From assembly GCF_036013915.1 (NCBI RefSeq), contig NZ_CP107899.1, positions 7,716,001 through 7,780,000 of the forward strand: a stretch of 64,000 nucleotides of DNA, written 5' to 3'. Shown here piece after piece: positions 1 to 8,219 of this stretch. How positions within the stretch are numbered: position 1 is the first letter of the stretch; the number at the start of each line of letters is the position of its first letter. Source of the stretch: Streptomyces sp. NBC_00464 (lineage in GTDB: Bacteria; Actinomycetota; Actinomycetes; Streptomycetales; Streptomycetaceae). The notes beneath the pieces were generated by a model. The model was not told the origin of the DNA. It did no database searches and saw nothing but the letters and a program-made list of their open reading frames with translations. A program made the position numbers and the translations under genes.

Positions 1-406
1 CGCCGCCGAGGGCGAAGCCCTGCACCAGCCGGAGCACGGTGAGCAGGATCGGAGCGGCGACGCCGACGGTGGCGTGCGTCGGCAGCAGCCCGATCGCGAA
101 CGTGGCCCCGCCCATCATCAACAGGCTGAGCACCAGCAGCTTTTTCCGCCCGAGCCGGTCACCGTAGTGCCCGAAGACCAGCGCTCCGATCGGCCGGGCG
201 GCGAAGCCGACGGCGTAGGTGAGGAAGGACAGGAGGGTTCCGACGAGCGGCTCGGAATCGGGGAAGAACAGCTTGTTGAAGACCAGGGCGGCCGCTGATC
301 CGTACAGAAAGAAGTCGTACCACTCGATGGTGGTGCCGATGAGGCTGGCGGCGACGATGCGGCGGAGGTTGGAGGCGGGTGGGGGAGCGGTTGCTGGGGT
401 GGCCAT
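1..406 (-). CDS. MFS transporter, MHS (metabolite:H+ symporter) type, N-terminal part only
   Basis: The gene runs off the left edge, so only the first 135 residues are visible. The protein begins MATPATAPPP, followed by TTIEWYDFFLYG, the signature first helix of the metabolite:H+ symporter subfamily (shikimate, proline/betaine, citrate and aromatic-acid carriers). The loop after helix 2 reads GHYGDRLGRKK, the conserved MFS G-x-x-x-D-R-x-G-R-K/R motif. A further helix ends LVQGFALGG at the window edge. It should be an inner-membrane proton-coupled uptake carrier for a small organic acid or osmolyte; the substrate cannot be read from this part. Start ATG at 406 opens directly on the conserved N-terminus. 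It could import an aromatic acid for the catabolic genes at 2.9-15.6 kb, but that is only proximity. Confidence 0.85.
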   Translation of the reverse strand, partial: MATPATAPPPASNLRRIVAASLIGTTIEWYDFFLYGSAAALVFNKLFFPDSEPLVGTLLSFLTYAVGFAARPIGALVFGHYGDRLGRKKLLVLSLLMMGGATFAIGLLPTHATVGVAAPILLTVLRLVQGFALGG

Positions 407-623
407 GGGTGGGTACCACTTCCGGGACGGTCGGCGGGGACGGGGACGTGTCGCCACACCGTAGGAAGGGCCAGGTCAGGGGCGTATGTGGCGGGACACC
501 ATAGTTCGGGTTGCCGGTGTGCGGGCCGGCGCTACGGGGAGGGGGCGCGAGCCCGTTTCCGCTTCGGGGGTGGGCGGGAGAGGGTTGTCCGAGTTGCGTT
601 GTTCGGTATGTTTCGCAAGGGCG

Positions 624-655
624 GTGCTGACTCCCGTGCTGACTTGGTGCTGACT
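624..655. repeat. three direct repeats of GTGCTGACT in a gene-free gap
   Basis: GTGCTGACT occurs at 624-632, 636-644 and 647-655, about one helical turn apart, in the 555-base stretch (407-961) between the MHS transporter and the RibD-like reductase. I see no convincing gene in that gap. The spacing would place the copies on one face of the helix, as in some regulator arrays, but chance or local duplication is equally possible. Confidence 0.35.
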
Positions 656-961
656 ACGCTGCGTTGCAGTCTGGCAATTCGGTGTGGAGCGGACGGCTGA
701 AGCTTCCGTTTGGACGCGTCCTTGCTGCAGATCCGTGAGGTGCGTGTCTCAGTCTCGAAGGGGGCTGTGAGGACGGTGGCGCCGACGCTGCCGCAGGTAT
801 GGACCCATCCCGGGGACGAGCGGGTGGCGTCCTCGGAATGGAGACTGCGAGGGCCGGTTTCGGGCGGCTGAAGAAGGACTCTCGTTGTTCCACAGCGTGG
901 CCGATGAGTTTGTGGCTCCCGGCCGGTCCAAGCTTGTGAGACCTCGGGAAAGGACACTGCC

Positions 962-1567
962 ATGTCGGAGCTTCTTGTCGACTTCATCACCTCCCTCGAC
1001 GGCTACGCATCGGGAGAGGGGTGGCCCGGGTTCTGGGGCCTTGAGGGCCCGGAGTACCTCGCGTGGCTCGGCGAGCAGCCCAAGGTCACCTACCTGATGG
1101 GAGCGAACACCTACCGCCTGATGTCGGGCTTCGCCGCAGGCGAGGTCCCGAGTGGCCAAGACGAGTTCAGGCCCGAAGAGGAGGCGTCCGTCGACGAGCT
1201 CACGCAAGCTTCCAAGGTGGTGTTCTCCTCCTCTCTGAAGGAGCCACTGACGTGGGCCAACTCCACGCTCGTCCGCGACGACGCTGTCGAGGCGGTCCGC
1301 GCCATGAAGGCGAGCGGCTCGGGGCTTCTCAGTACGATCGGCAGCCTCAGCCTGTGCCGGTCCCTGCTCCGTGCCGGACTCGTCGACCGCTTCCGGGTCG
1401 TGATGTTCCCGGTGATCACGGGGGCCACGGGTGAAGAACGCATCTACGACGGCTATCCGGACGTTGCCCTCGAGATGATCGGGCACCGCACCTTCGACGG
1501 CCGCATCCAGCTGGTCGAGTACAGGCCCCGCGTGCTCGAGCACCCTCCGCTCGCCGTCCCTGCGTGA
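962..1567 (+). CDS. dihydrofolate reductase family protein (RibD C-terminal domain)
   Basis: A 201-residue cytosolic protein of the RibD_C / DHFR-like fold. The N-terminus MSELLVDFITSLDGYASGEG is the usual first strand and helix of this family (S-x-D-G-x-x-A). Later landmarks are KVTYLMGANTYRLM (the G-R/A-x-T-Y nucleotide-binding stretch) and LLSTIGSLSLCRSLLRAGLVDRFRVVMFPVITGATG, where family members bind NADPH and form the sheet core. In Streptomyces these stand-alone paralogues usually have unknown substrates and are annotated as dihydrofolate or pyrimidine reductases. Start ATG at 962 has GGAAAGGA about ten bases upstream. It stands alone between two gaps, so context gives no hint. A role in folate synthesis is not supported by the sequence. 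Confidence 0.85.
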   Translation: MSELLVDFITSLDGYASGEGWPGFWGLEGPEYLAWLGEQPKVTYLMGANTYRLMSGFAAGEVPSGQDEFRPEEEASVDELTQASKVVFSSSLKEPLTWANSTLVRDDAVEAVRAMKASGSGLLSTIGSLSLCRSLLRAGLVDRFRVVMFPVITGATGEERIYDGYPDVALEMIGHRTFDGRIQLVEYRPRVLEHPPLAVPA

Positions 1568-1892
1568 CGTCGCCCCGTCCGCCGGTCCGGACGGCCGCCA
1601 GGCCGATGCCGGCGGGCGGCCAACGGCAGGGCGCCCGGCCCACCTGGCCCCGAGCCGTCGCCGATCCCGGTCGCCCGTAGGCCTGAGCCGCAGGCTCAGG
1701 GTCGAGTCCCTGGGCCTCGCCTGGGTACGGAACCCGTTCTTGAGGTGGAGGCCCTGGCGACGAGGCAAGGACTCACTGAAAGCCATCAACCGCGGCGAGG
1801 CCGTTGGCCTTGCGGCACCTCAATGGCTCGAAGCTCACGTGCACGGCGGCCTCGACGAGTGTGGCCTCCAGGGCGGCTGACCACTCGCCGGC

Positions 1893-1961
1893 ACCGCCGG
1901 ATCTGAGTACACACTGCGTGACCCGGACGGCAACAGCCCTATTCTCATCGAAAGCTCCTGA
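1893..1961 (+). pseudogene. C-terminal scrap of a VOC (glyoxalase-like) protein
   Basis: In one frame this stretch reads [20 protein letters not shown] followed by two serines and a stop. Y-x-L-R-D-P-D-G-N is the typical last strand of VOC/glyoxalase domains. The same frame has a TGA at 1878 and nothing VOC-like before it, so the rest of the gene is missing. The remnant ends 13 bases before the DUF1905 gene, suggesting the two were once neighbours. Confidence 0.4.
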
Positions 1962-1974
1962 ACAGGCGGTATCC

Positions 1975-2247
1975 ATGATGAACAAGCAGTTCGCCGCAGT
2001 CCTGCAGAAGAGCCCAGCCAAGGGCGGCTGGACCTACGTCGTGTGGCCCGAGTCAGCCGAGTACTTCGGCACTCACGGCTTGGTGAAGGTCCGGGGCACA
2101 ATCGACGGCCATCCATTCCAAAGTTCGTTCATGGCCCTGGGAGACGGTACCCACAAACTGCCGGTGAAGGCGGAAGTGCGTAAGGCGATCGGCAAGGAGG
2201 AAGGGGACACCGTAACCGTCCGCCTGGAGGCGCGGGTGGGCGAATGA
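1975..2247 (+). CDS. DUF1905 domain protein
   Basis: A 90-residue protein that is essentially one DUF1905 domain: it opens with F-x-A-x-L-x-K, has the [19 protein letters not shown] core and ends with [21 protein letters not shown]1905 proteins form a small beta-barrel of unknown biochemical role; many family members carry an extra C-terminal bacteriocin-resistance-like segment that is absent here. Two adjacent ATG codons (1975, 1978) could start it, with AGGCGG a few bases upstream. The reading frame stays open back to about 1804, but that extension is not DUF1905-like and lies over the VOC remnant in a different frame. Confidence 0.7.
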   Translation: MMNKQFAAVLQKSPAKGGWTYVVWPESAEYFGTHGLVKVRGTIDGHPFQSSFMALGDGTHKLPVKAEVRKAIGKEEGDTVTVRLEARVGE

Positions 2248-2310
2248 CATCCGAAGCGTTCGGACTGTCGTGAGGGGGCACAATGTCTGGGCTGATCTCC
2301 AGTCGGTACG

Positions 2311-2401
2311 CACCGGCCTCCGCTTGCGCGGAGAACACACGCCCCGTACGAGTGGGCCACCCAGGACAAGGCCGGTTCACCTCCGCTCGCGCGGAGAACA
2401 C
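2311..2401 (-). CRISPR. two-repeat relic of a type I-E CRISPR array, no cas genes nearby
   Basis: Read on the minus strand, 2401-2374 begins GTGTTCTCCGCGCGAGCGG and ends AGGTGAACC: a hyphenated palindrome of 28 bases with the same plan as the Escherichia coli type I-E repeat. A second copy at 2338-2311 matches its first 22 positions with one change, then diverges, as the trailing repeat of an array commonly does. The interval between them is about 35 bases, close to but slightly above the usual 32-33. No third repeat was found on either side and no cas gene lies in the window. This looks like the tail of a decayed array or an isolated mini-array. Confidence 0.55.
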
Positions 2402-2469
2402 GGGAGGGCATGTCCATTTCGATTCGCCAGGTTGGTGCGGATTCTCCCGTCAGCTCCAGGGACATTTTG

Positions 2470-2755
2470 TTAGCCATCGCCCAGTGGATCATCGTCTGGA
2501 TCTCTGGGCCGTACCTGAATCAGGGCGACGGCGTGGGGATCGGCGCTGGCGTCGGCCGCGACCTGCGCGGCGGCGGCCCCGGCGCGTTGGTTGACCGCCT
2601 GGAGGCCGGCCTCGCGTCGGGAGTACTGCGCCCGGCAGTACGCCCAGGAGGTCAGCGCCCGGCTGTTGTCGACCCGCGTCTCTCACGCCCTGTACGTGCG
2701 GTGGGTGCCTTCGGGGTCGTCAGCCCACTCTTCGGACCACTGCCGGGCGGACGGT
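2470..2755 (-). pseudogene. degenerate ORF with one internal stop, family unknown
   Basis: One minus-strand frame reads SARQWSEEWADDPEGTHRTY, a short tail, a TGA, and then continues in the same frame with RALTSWAYCRAQYSRREAGL, LQAVNQRAGAAAAQVAADAS and ADPHAVALIQV before a stop at 2470. The composition (charged helix, W, Y, C, high GC third positions) looks like real protein rather than a shadow frame, and the single TGA suggests a recent lesion. I do not recognise the family. It lies between the CRISPR relic and the MarR gene, in DNA that otherwise looks eroded. Confidence 0.35.
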
Positions 2756-2915
2756 CGGCTCGGTGGGGCTGTGATTGTGGGTGGTCGTGAGCCAAAGGCG
2801 TGTGACTCCTTCTTCGACCGGGGTGCGACAGTCCTGCATTCACTGTTCCTCAGCGAGCGGGAGGTAGAAGTCGGGCCACGGGACGGGTGGCATCCGAAGG
2901 ATGCTCGTCCAGGTC

Positions 2916-3365
2916 TCATGCCTTGTCGCGGAGCGACTCCTCGTCCAGCGAGGCGAGTCTGCTGAGGATGTCGACGGCCAGTGCCCGTTCACCCGCGGGT
3001 AGTGATCCGAGGAGCAGTTCGTTGATCCGTTCTGCTGGAGCGATCAGGGAGTCGAGCAGTTCGGCACCCTCGTCGGTGAGGCTCAGCAGGGTTCGCCTGA
3101 GGTCTTCCTCGTCGCGCAACTGGCTCACGTAGTGCTGGTCGGTCAGGCGGCGGATCATATGGTTGACGGTAGAACGGTCCAGCGAGGTGAGGCGTGCGAG
3201 AGTCCGCTGGTCGATGCCCGGGTCCCGGCTGAGGGCGTTGAGGATGGCGAACTTCTGGGAAGTGATCTCCCTGGACACGTGCTGGGCCCAGAGGGCTGTG
3301 TGCACCTGTTCGGCACGCCGGATCAGATGGCCGATGTAGTTGGGCAGCTCCAGTGCGCGTGCCAC
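2916..3365 (-). CDS. MarR family transcriptional regulator of the gentisate unit
   Basis: A 149-residue MarR protein. The winged helix spans roughly residues 35-100: TSQKFAILNALSRDPGIDQR, the recognition helix TSLDRSTVNHMIRRLTDQ, and the wing with DEEDLRRTLLSLTDEG (the D-x-R-R/K-x-x-x-L-x-L-T-x-x-G motif). MarR dimers usually repress a catabolic or efflux unit and release DNA when a phenolic ligand binds. The gene is the last of the minus-strand gentisate unit, 97 bases after the FAH gene, so it is a good candidate to control that unit, possibly through the palindrome at 6705-6731. Start is GTG at 3365 with GGAG six bases upstream. Ligand and binding site are inferences. Confidence 0.88.
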   Translation of the reverse strand: MARALELPNYIGHLIRRAEQVHTALWAQHVSREITSQKFAILNALSRDPGIDQRTLARLTSLDRSTVNHMIRRLTDQHYVSQLRDEEDLRRTLLSLTDEGAELLDSLIAPAERINELLLGSLPAGERALAVDILSRLASLDEESLRDKA

Positions 3366-3462
3366 GGCGCTCCGTCCGTCGTCGAGGTGGTGCCGGCAGG
3401 GAGGCAGCCGGTCTGATGGAGTCTAGAGAGTGCGCGACACCACCTTGGGTGCGACTTGTCCG

Positions 3463-4329
3463 TCAGCGGGGCCGACGCCCGGGGCGCTGGTCGTAGGGGG
3501 TGGCCCGTGAGCCGTCGACCCCCACTTCCAGACGGCCGACCTGCTCGATCTCCAGCACGACACGGTCCCCGTGGCTGAGTGGTCCCACGCCGGCCGGTGT
3601 GCCGGTCGCGATGATGTCGCCGGGGTGGAGCGTCATCACGGACGAGGTGTAGGCGATCAGGTCGGCCACCCCGAAGATCAGGTCGGCCGTGTTGGTGCGC
3701 TGCCGGGTGGTGCCGCCGACATCGCAGCGTAGATCGAGGGAGTCGGGGTCGGGTATCTCGTCAGCGGTGACGATCCAGGGTCCGATCGGTGTGAACGTGT
3801 CGAACGACTTGCGTGTGGAGCGGTCTTCGCCGGAGCGGACGGTGATGTCCAGTACGCAGGTGTACCCGAAGACGTAGTCGAGTGCGTCGGCTGCGTCGAC
3901 GTGAGTGGCGGTGCGCCCGATGACGACGCCCAGTTCGCCCTCCTGGTCGGTGCGCTTGTCCGTGTAGGGCAGGACGATGTCCTGGCCCGGTCCGATGACC
4001 GAGGAGTTGGCTTTCAGGAAGACACCGAGGTCGGCGACCGAGGTGGTGTACTCCATCTCCGCCTTGTGGTCGAGGTAGTTGACCGGAGCGCCGACGACCT
4101 TTCCGGGGCGGGGCAGCGGGGATTCCAGGACCGCATCGCTGAGCGGGACGCGTGCGCAGTTGGATACGTCGACATCCACCGCGCCGCCGCGGGCGAGGGC
4201 TTCGATGTGCTGGTGCAGTGGTCCGGCCGCACCGGGGGTGCTGCCTTGGGCGAGTTGGTCGGTCACGTCGACGAGGTGGTCGCCGTCGACGATTCCGAGG
4301 CGTCCTTGGTTGAACAGGGCCAGGCGCAT
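3463..4329 (-). CDS. fumarylacetoacetate hydrolase family protein, likely fumarylpyruvate/maleylpyruvate hydrolase
   Basis: A 288-residue FAH-fold enzyme. Recognisable blocks are VVGAPVNYLDHKAEM, the metal-binding E-x-E segment DQEGELGVVIGRTATHV, GYTCVLDITVRSGEDRSTRK, FDTFTPIGPWIVTADEIPDP and ATGTPAGVGPLSHGDRV, which are the family's catalytic lid and C-terminal signature. In gentisate pathways such enzymes split fumarylpyruvate (or maleylpyruvate) into fumarate (or malate) and pyruvate. Its position directly after gentisate dioxygenase (34 bases) supports that role. Start ATG at 4329 has AAGGAGG six bases upstream; an open extension upstream lacks FAH features. No maleylpyruvate isomerase gene is visible in the window, so the enzyme may accept the cis isomer directly, or the isomerase lies elsewhere. 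Confidence 0.85.
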   Translation of the reverse strand: MRLALFNQGRLGIVDGDHLVDVTDQLAQGSTPGAAGPLHQHIEALARGGAVDVDVSNCARVPLSDAVLESPLPRPGKVVGAPVNYLDHKAEMEYTTSVADLGVFLKANSSVIGPGQDIVLPYTDKRTDQEGELGVVIGRTATHVDAADALDYVFGYTCVLDITVRSGEDRSTRKSFDTFTPIGPWIVTADEIPDPDSLDLRCDVGGTTRQRTNTADLIFGVADLIAYTSSVMTLHPGDIIATGTPAGVGPLSHGDRVVLEIEQVGRLEVGVDGSRATPYDQRPGRRPR

Positions 4330-4363
4330 CGTGGCCTCCTTGTGAAGTGTCGGGTGTGGTGGA

Positions 4364-5404
4364 TCAGGCGCCGGGATCGGCGCTCTCGGTGCGGTAGAGG
4401 CCGAGCGAGCGCATGACGGGCTCGTCGCTGTACGAGAACAGGACGGCATCGTCCGAGGTGGAGGCGTTCAGGTGGCGGTAGGAGGCCCAGCCGGGAACCG
4501 CGAAGGTGTCGTGCTCGGACCAGTCCAGACGCACGCCGTCCACGATCGTGGCGCCCTCGCCGCGTACGACGTTGAAGATGGTGGATGCGGTGTGCCGGCG
4601 GCCGGCTCCCTGGAAGCCGGGGCGCAGGCGTTGGATGCGGCAGCCGATGGTGGGCATGACCGGGCCGCCCGTCCACGGGTTGGTGTACTCCAGGACGATG
4701 CCGTCGACGTCGCTTCCTTCGGCGGTGTCAGCGATGCCTTTCAGCGACCGCTCGGTCTCCTGCCAGGTGTAGCGGGTCACGGGGGAGTTGGGCCCGTCCT
4801 GGGAGAGCCAGACGGGGTTGAGCCGGCCGTGGAGGAACTGCCTGCTGCCGGCGTCATCGGCTCGGGTGACCGGTTGGAGGCGCTGGTGGAACTTCTCGTA
4901 GAAGCCGGCCTCCAGAGCGTTGACCAGCGGGTAGTCGAGAGCGTCGAGCCAGATCATCGGCGCGTCACCCTCATGGGTGTGATCGTGCCAGTGCCATCCC
5001 GGAGTCAGCAGCAGATCACCTGGGGCCATGAAGACACGCTCGCCGTTGACCGTCGTCCACGCGCCACTTCCTTCGAGGATGAAGCGGAAGGCGTTGGAGG
5101 TGTGCCTGTGGGCCTGGGCAGTCTCGCCCGGCAGGATGATCTGCAGGCCCGCATAGAGAGTGTTGACCGTGGCCGGGGGGTCGCTCAGGCCGGGGTTGAC
5201 GAGCATGAGGACCCGGCGTTCGGCCTCCTCCAGGGACAGGGTCCTGGAGAAGTGCAGCAGGTGAGGCCGCAGATCCTGCCAGCTCCATCGGCAGGGCACG
5301 GCGCGGCTCTTCGGCTCTGCAGGGAATAGGTTGCCGTAGAAGCGCCAGAGCGGAGCCGCCCCGAGTCCCTCCAGTGCCTTGTAAGCAAGTTCATCGGTCG
5401 TCAT
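4364..5404 (-). CDS. gentisate 1,2-dioxygenase (bicupin)
   Basis: A 346-residue bicupin that opens the ring of gentisate (2,5-dihydroxybenzoate) with Fe(II) and O2 to give maleylpyruvate. The family N-terminus is visible as APLWRFYGNLFPAEPKS. The first cupin contains QAHRHTSNAFRFILEGSGA, giving two of the iron-binding histidines and the glutamate-side strand, and PGDLLLTPGWHWHDHTHEG supplies the following histidines. A second, more degenerate cupin lies near residues 245-330 (TIGCRIQRLRPG, HTASTIFNVVRGEG). Length matches the 340-350 of known enzymes. It lies 23 bases after the FAD hydroxylase and 34 before the FAH gene, so the three are surely co-transcribed. ATG start at 5404 with GGAGGA just upstream. 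Confidence 0.93.
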   Translation of the reverse strand: MTTDELAYKALEGLGAAPLWRFYGNLFPAEPKSRAVPCRWSWQDLRPHLLHFSRTLSLEEAERRVLMLVNPGLSDPPATVNTLYAGLQIILPGETAQAHRHTSNAFRFILEGSGAWTTVNGERVFMAPGDLLLTPGWHWHDHTHEGDAPMIWLDALDYPLVNALEAGFYEKFHQRLQPVTRADDAGSRQFLHGRLNPVWLSQDGPNSPVTRYTWQETERSLKGIADTAEGSDVDGIVLEYTNPWTGGPVMPTIGCRIQRLRPGFQGAGRRHTASTIFNVVRGEGATIVDGVRLDWSEHDTFAVPGWASYRHLNASTSDDAVLFSYSDEPVMRSLGLYRTESADPGA

Positions 5405-5427
5405 GGTGTCCTCCTACGAGTGCGGGA

Positions 5428-6642
5428 TCACGGGGTGGGGACGGCGGCAGGGGCAGGTGTCCACACCCAGGAGACGTCGTTGAAGTCGTCGGACGCTCGT
5501 GACGCGAAGAGCTGATTGCGCAGGGTGGCGCCCATGCCCTCCAGGTGGCAGATCTCGCCGAAGCGGCGGGCGTTGGTCTGGATCCGTGCGGCGCGCTCGC
5601 GGCGCTGATCGGAGTAGGTGGCGAAGGCGTCCGCAGGGTTCGTGAACCGGCCGAAGGACTGCCCGAGTGCGACGGCGTCTTCCAGTGCCTGGCAGGCTCC
5701 CTGGGCCAGGTACTGCAGCATCGGGTGTGCGGCGTCACCGAGCAGGGCGATCCTGCCGTGGACCCAGTTGTCGATGGGCAGGCGGTCGTACAGAGGCCAG
5801 CGCCGGTCGCGTGCTATCAGCGGCAGGGCGTCGCGCACGGTCTGGCATGTCCCCGCGAAGCGTTCTTCGAGCTCGGCCTCAGTGCCCCAGTCGTCCGAGT
5901 CCGGCGTGTAGTGGTCGCTCTCGAACACGGCGACCTGGTTGTAGAGCTCGCCGCGCCGTACCGGGTACTGCACCAGGTGCATGCGAGGCCCCGCCCAGAC
6001 CATGACCGCATCAGAGGCGGCGTGCTGCGACATCCGGCCGGTCATCCTGTCGGGGGGAAGGGCCCCGCGGAAGGCTACGTAGCGGGAGCAGACCAGCTCT
6101 TCGTCGCCGACCAGGGCCTGACGCAGCCGCGAGTGCAGACCGTCCGCCGCCACGACGGCGTCGGCCGTGAGCCTCGGCGTCGTCCCGGCGAAATGGAGGT
6201 GCACGGCGGATTCATCCTGTTCGGCGTGCGTGACGGTGTGTCCGGTGCGCAGCGTGACGGCAGGGTGTTCCCGGCAGGCGGCAAGGAGGGCTGCGTGCAG
6301 GTCCGTGCGGTGGGTGACCAGGTAGGGATGGGTGAAGCGTTCGGTGTACGCAGAGCTGCGCAGATCGAGAGAGGTGACCTGCTCGCCGCTCAGGGCGTCC
6401 ATCATCACGAGCCGGGGCGGGGCGACCGCAGTGCGCTGAACTGCATCGAGCACCCCCAGTTCTTCGAGGGCCTGTGAGGCGTTCGGGGCGAGCTGCAGAC
6501 CGGCGCCGATCTCCCCGAACCGGGCAGCTTGTTCGAGGAGAGTCACGTGGTGACCGGCACGGGCGATCGACAGCGCGGCAGCCAGGCCACCGATGCCACC
6601 GCCGACCACGGCGATGCGGAGTGCAACAGGGGTCACGGACAT
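5428..6642 (-). CDS. FAD-dependent aromatic hydroxylase, likely 3-hydroxybenzoate 6-hydroxylase
   Basis: A 404-residue class A flavoprotein monooxygenase. It has the N-terminal dinucleotide fold VVGGGIGGLAAALSIARAG, the DG motif region VVAADGLHSRLRQALVGDEE, and the GD motif GRIALLGDAAHPMLQYLAQG that contacts the FAD ribityl chain. As first gene of a unit with gentisate dioxygenase it most likely makes gentisate from 3-hydroxybenzoate; salicylate 5-hydroxylation is normally done by a different multicomponent enzyme, while a salicylate 1-hydroxylase would give catechol and not fit here. Start ATG at 6642 has AAGGAGG seven bases upstream; the longer open frame to 6720 runs through the operator palindrome and is unlikely. 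Substrate assignment rests on context. Confidence 0.85.
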   Translation of the reverse strand: MSVTPVALRIAVVGGGIGGLAAALSIARAGHHVTLLEQAARFGEIGAGLQLAPNASQALEELGVLDAVQRTAVAPPRLVMMDALSGEQVTSLDLRSSAYTERFTHPYLVTHRTDLHAALLAACREHPAVTLRTGHTVTHAEQDESAVHLHFAGTTPRLTADAVVAADGLHSRLRQALVGDEELVCSRYVAFRGALPPDRMTGRMSQHAASDAVMVWAGPRMHLVQYPVRRGELYNQVAVFESDHYTPDSDDWGTEAELEERFAGTCQTVRDALPLIARDRRWPLYDRLPIDNWVHGRIALLGDAAHPMLQYLAQGACQALEDAVALGQSFGRFTNPADAFATYSDQRRERAARIQTNARRFGEICHLEGMGATLRNQLFASRASDDFNDVSWVWTPAPAAVPTP

Positions 6643-6704
6643 ATGGCCTCCTTGGTCAGGGAAGTGGAGGACACCGAGGGGAAGCGCGAGGCGCGCGCAA
6701 ATGA

Positions 6705-6731
6705 TCAGTACATCAATCATTGGTGTACTGA
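6705..6731. promoter_or_regulatory. 27-bp near-perfect palindrome upstream of the gentisate unit
   Basis: Arms TCAGTACA (6705-6712) and TGTACTGA (6724-6731) are perfect inverted repeats, and the 11-base spacer contains a second inner dyad, CAAT-C-ATTG. Only one base pair and the central base break the symmetry. The site is 63-89 bases upstream of the hydroxylase ATG, in an unusually AT-rich stretch that also holds ACTATATTG, a possible promoter element. It is a strong operator candidate for the unit's MarR repressor. Confidence 0.65.
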
Positions 6732-6813
6732 CTATATTGCGAGGGTGCTACCCCGGTGTCAACGGTTCAGGGGAAAGGTCAGCGGGGAAGAACGGGACGT
6801 CAGGTCTGTGCGA

Positions 6814-7464
6814 TCAGCATGCGGCTGTGTGACTGTCCGCGTATACGGGAGCGTCGGTGCGCGTGGTGATGTCCGCGAACGTTACGCCCGGGGCTGTCTC
6901 GACGAGGGCGAAGCCGCGTGCGGTGACGTCCAGGACGCCGAGGTCGGTGATGACGCGGTGCACACACTGCCGACCGGTGAGGGGCAAAGTGCACTCCTCC
7001 ACGATTTTGGGGCTGCCGTCCTTGGCGGTGTGCTCCATGAGGACGATGACGCGCCGGGCGCCGTGGACGAGGTCCATGGCGCCGCCCATACCCTTGACCA
7101 TCTTGCCGGGGATCATCCAGTTGGCTAGGTCGCCTCGGGCCGACACCTGCATGGCGCCGAGAACGGCGGTGTCGATGTGACCCCCGCGGATCATGCCGAA
7201 GGAGAGTGCGGAGTCGAAGAAGGAGGCACCGGGCAGGACGGTGACGGTTTCCTTCCCGGCGTTGATGAGGTCCGCGTCCACCTGGTCCTCGGTGGGATAA
7301 GGGCCGGTGCCGAGGATGCCGTTCTCGGAGTGGAGCACGACGTGCACCCCGGGCGGGAGGTATCCGGGGATGAGGGTGGGGAGGCCGATACCCAGGTTGA
7401 CGTAGGAGCCGTCAGCGAGTTCCTCAGCTGCGCGGGAGGCCATCTGTTCACGGGTCCAGGGCAT
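6814..7464 (-). CDS. 3-oxoacid CoA-transferase subunit B
   Basis: A 216-residue beta subunit of a family I CoA-transferase (SCOT / 3-oxoadipate transferase type). It carries [17 protein letters not shown] and [12 protein letters not shown]; the glutamate of the latter is the residue that forms the covalent CoA thioester. [20 protein letters not shown] and [20 protein letters not shown] are further family blocks. With the alpha subunit it would move CoA from succinyl-CoA to a 3-oxoacid, the usual late step of an aromatic pathway before thiolysis. The alpha and beta genes overlap by one base (TGATG), indicating translational coupling. Whether the substrate is 3-oxoadipate, acetoacetate or another acid cannot be decided; no thiolase gene follows. 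Confidence 0.9.
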   Translation of the reverse strand: MPWTREQMASRAAEELADGSYVNLGIGLPTLIPGYLPPGVHVVLHSENGILGTGPYPTEDQVDADLINAGKETVTVLPGASFFDSALSFGMIRGGHIDTAVLGAMQVSARGDLANWMIPGKMVKGMGGAMDLVHGARRVIVLMEHTAKDGSPKIVEECTLPLTGRQCVHRVITDLGVLDVTARGFALVETAPGVTFADITTRTDAPVYADSHTAAC

Positions 7465-8219
7465 CAGTTGCCCACCGTCCTCTTCTCGATGTGCTTGTCG
7501 GCGGCCTGCTCGGGGGTGAGCTCCACCACCCTCTGTACGTAGATGCCGGGCAGGTGGACCTCGTCGGGGGCCAGCTCGCCGGGTTCGACGAGTTCCTCGA
7601 CTTCAGCAATGGTGACGCGGCCGGCCATGGCCGCGAGGGGGTTGAAGTTGGCCGCAGCCCGGCGGAATACGAGGTTGCCGTGCCGGTCGCCCCGCCATGC
7701 TCGGACGAGGGCGAAGTCGGTGGCGATGCCGTGCTCCAGAAGGTACGTGCGCCCGGAGAAGTCCCGGGTTTCCTTGGGCGGCGAGGCGACGGCAACCGTG
7801 CCGTCGTGCGCGTAGCGCCAGGGCAGGCCGCCCTCCGCCACCTGGGTGCCGACGCCGGCAGGCGTGTAAAAGGCGGGTATCCCGGCGCCACCGGCCCGCA
7901 GGCGTTCGGCGAGCGTGCCCTGCGGGGTCAGCTCCACCTCCAGCTCTCCGCTGAGGTACTGCCGGGCGAATTCCTGGTTCTCGCCCACGTAGGAGCCGGT
8001 TACACGGGAGATGCGTCCTGCGGCGAGCAGGACGCCGAGGCCGCGGCCGTCCACTCCACAATTGTTGGAAACGACATTCAGGCCGCTGGCCCCTTGCTTG
8101 TGCAGGGCGTCGATGAGCACATCGGGAATGCCGGAGAGCCCGAAGCCGCCGACGGCCAGTGAGGCACCGGACGGGATGTCTGTGACCGCCTCGGCGGCGC
8201 TGCCGCTGACTTTGTTCAC
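7464..8219 (-). CDS. 3-oxoacid CoA-transferase subunit A
   Basis: A 251-residue alpha subunit, starting with GTG at 8219: [40 protein letters not shown] is the glycine-rich CoA-binding signature of subunit A, followed by [35 protein letters not shown] and [27 protein letters not shown] lies about eight bases before the GTG, which decides the start; the open frame continues to 8384 with arginine-rich, uncharacteristic sequence. The GTG overlaps the TGA of a decayed SDR frame (GTGA), so the gene was once coupled to it. It pairs with the downstream beta subunit. Confidence 0.9.
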   Translation of the reverse strand: MNKVSGSAAEAVTDIPSGASLAVGGFGLSGIPDVLIDALHKQGASGLNVVSNNCGVDGRGLGVLLAAGRISRVTGSYVGENQEFARQYLSGELEVELTPQGTLAERLRAGGAGIPAFYTPAGVGTQVAEGGLPWRYAHDGTVAVASPPKETRDFSGRTYLLEHGIATDFALVRAWRGDRHGNLVFRRAAANFNPLAAMAGRVTIAEVEELVEPGELAPDEVHLPGIYVQRVVELTPEQAADKHIEKRTVGN

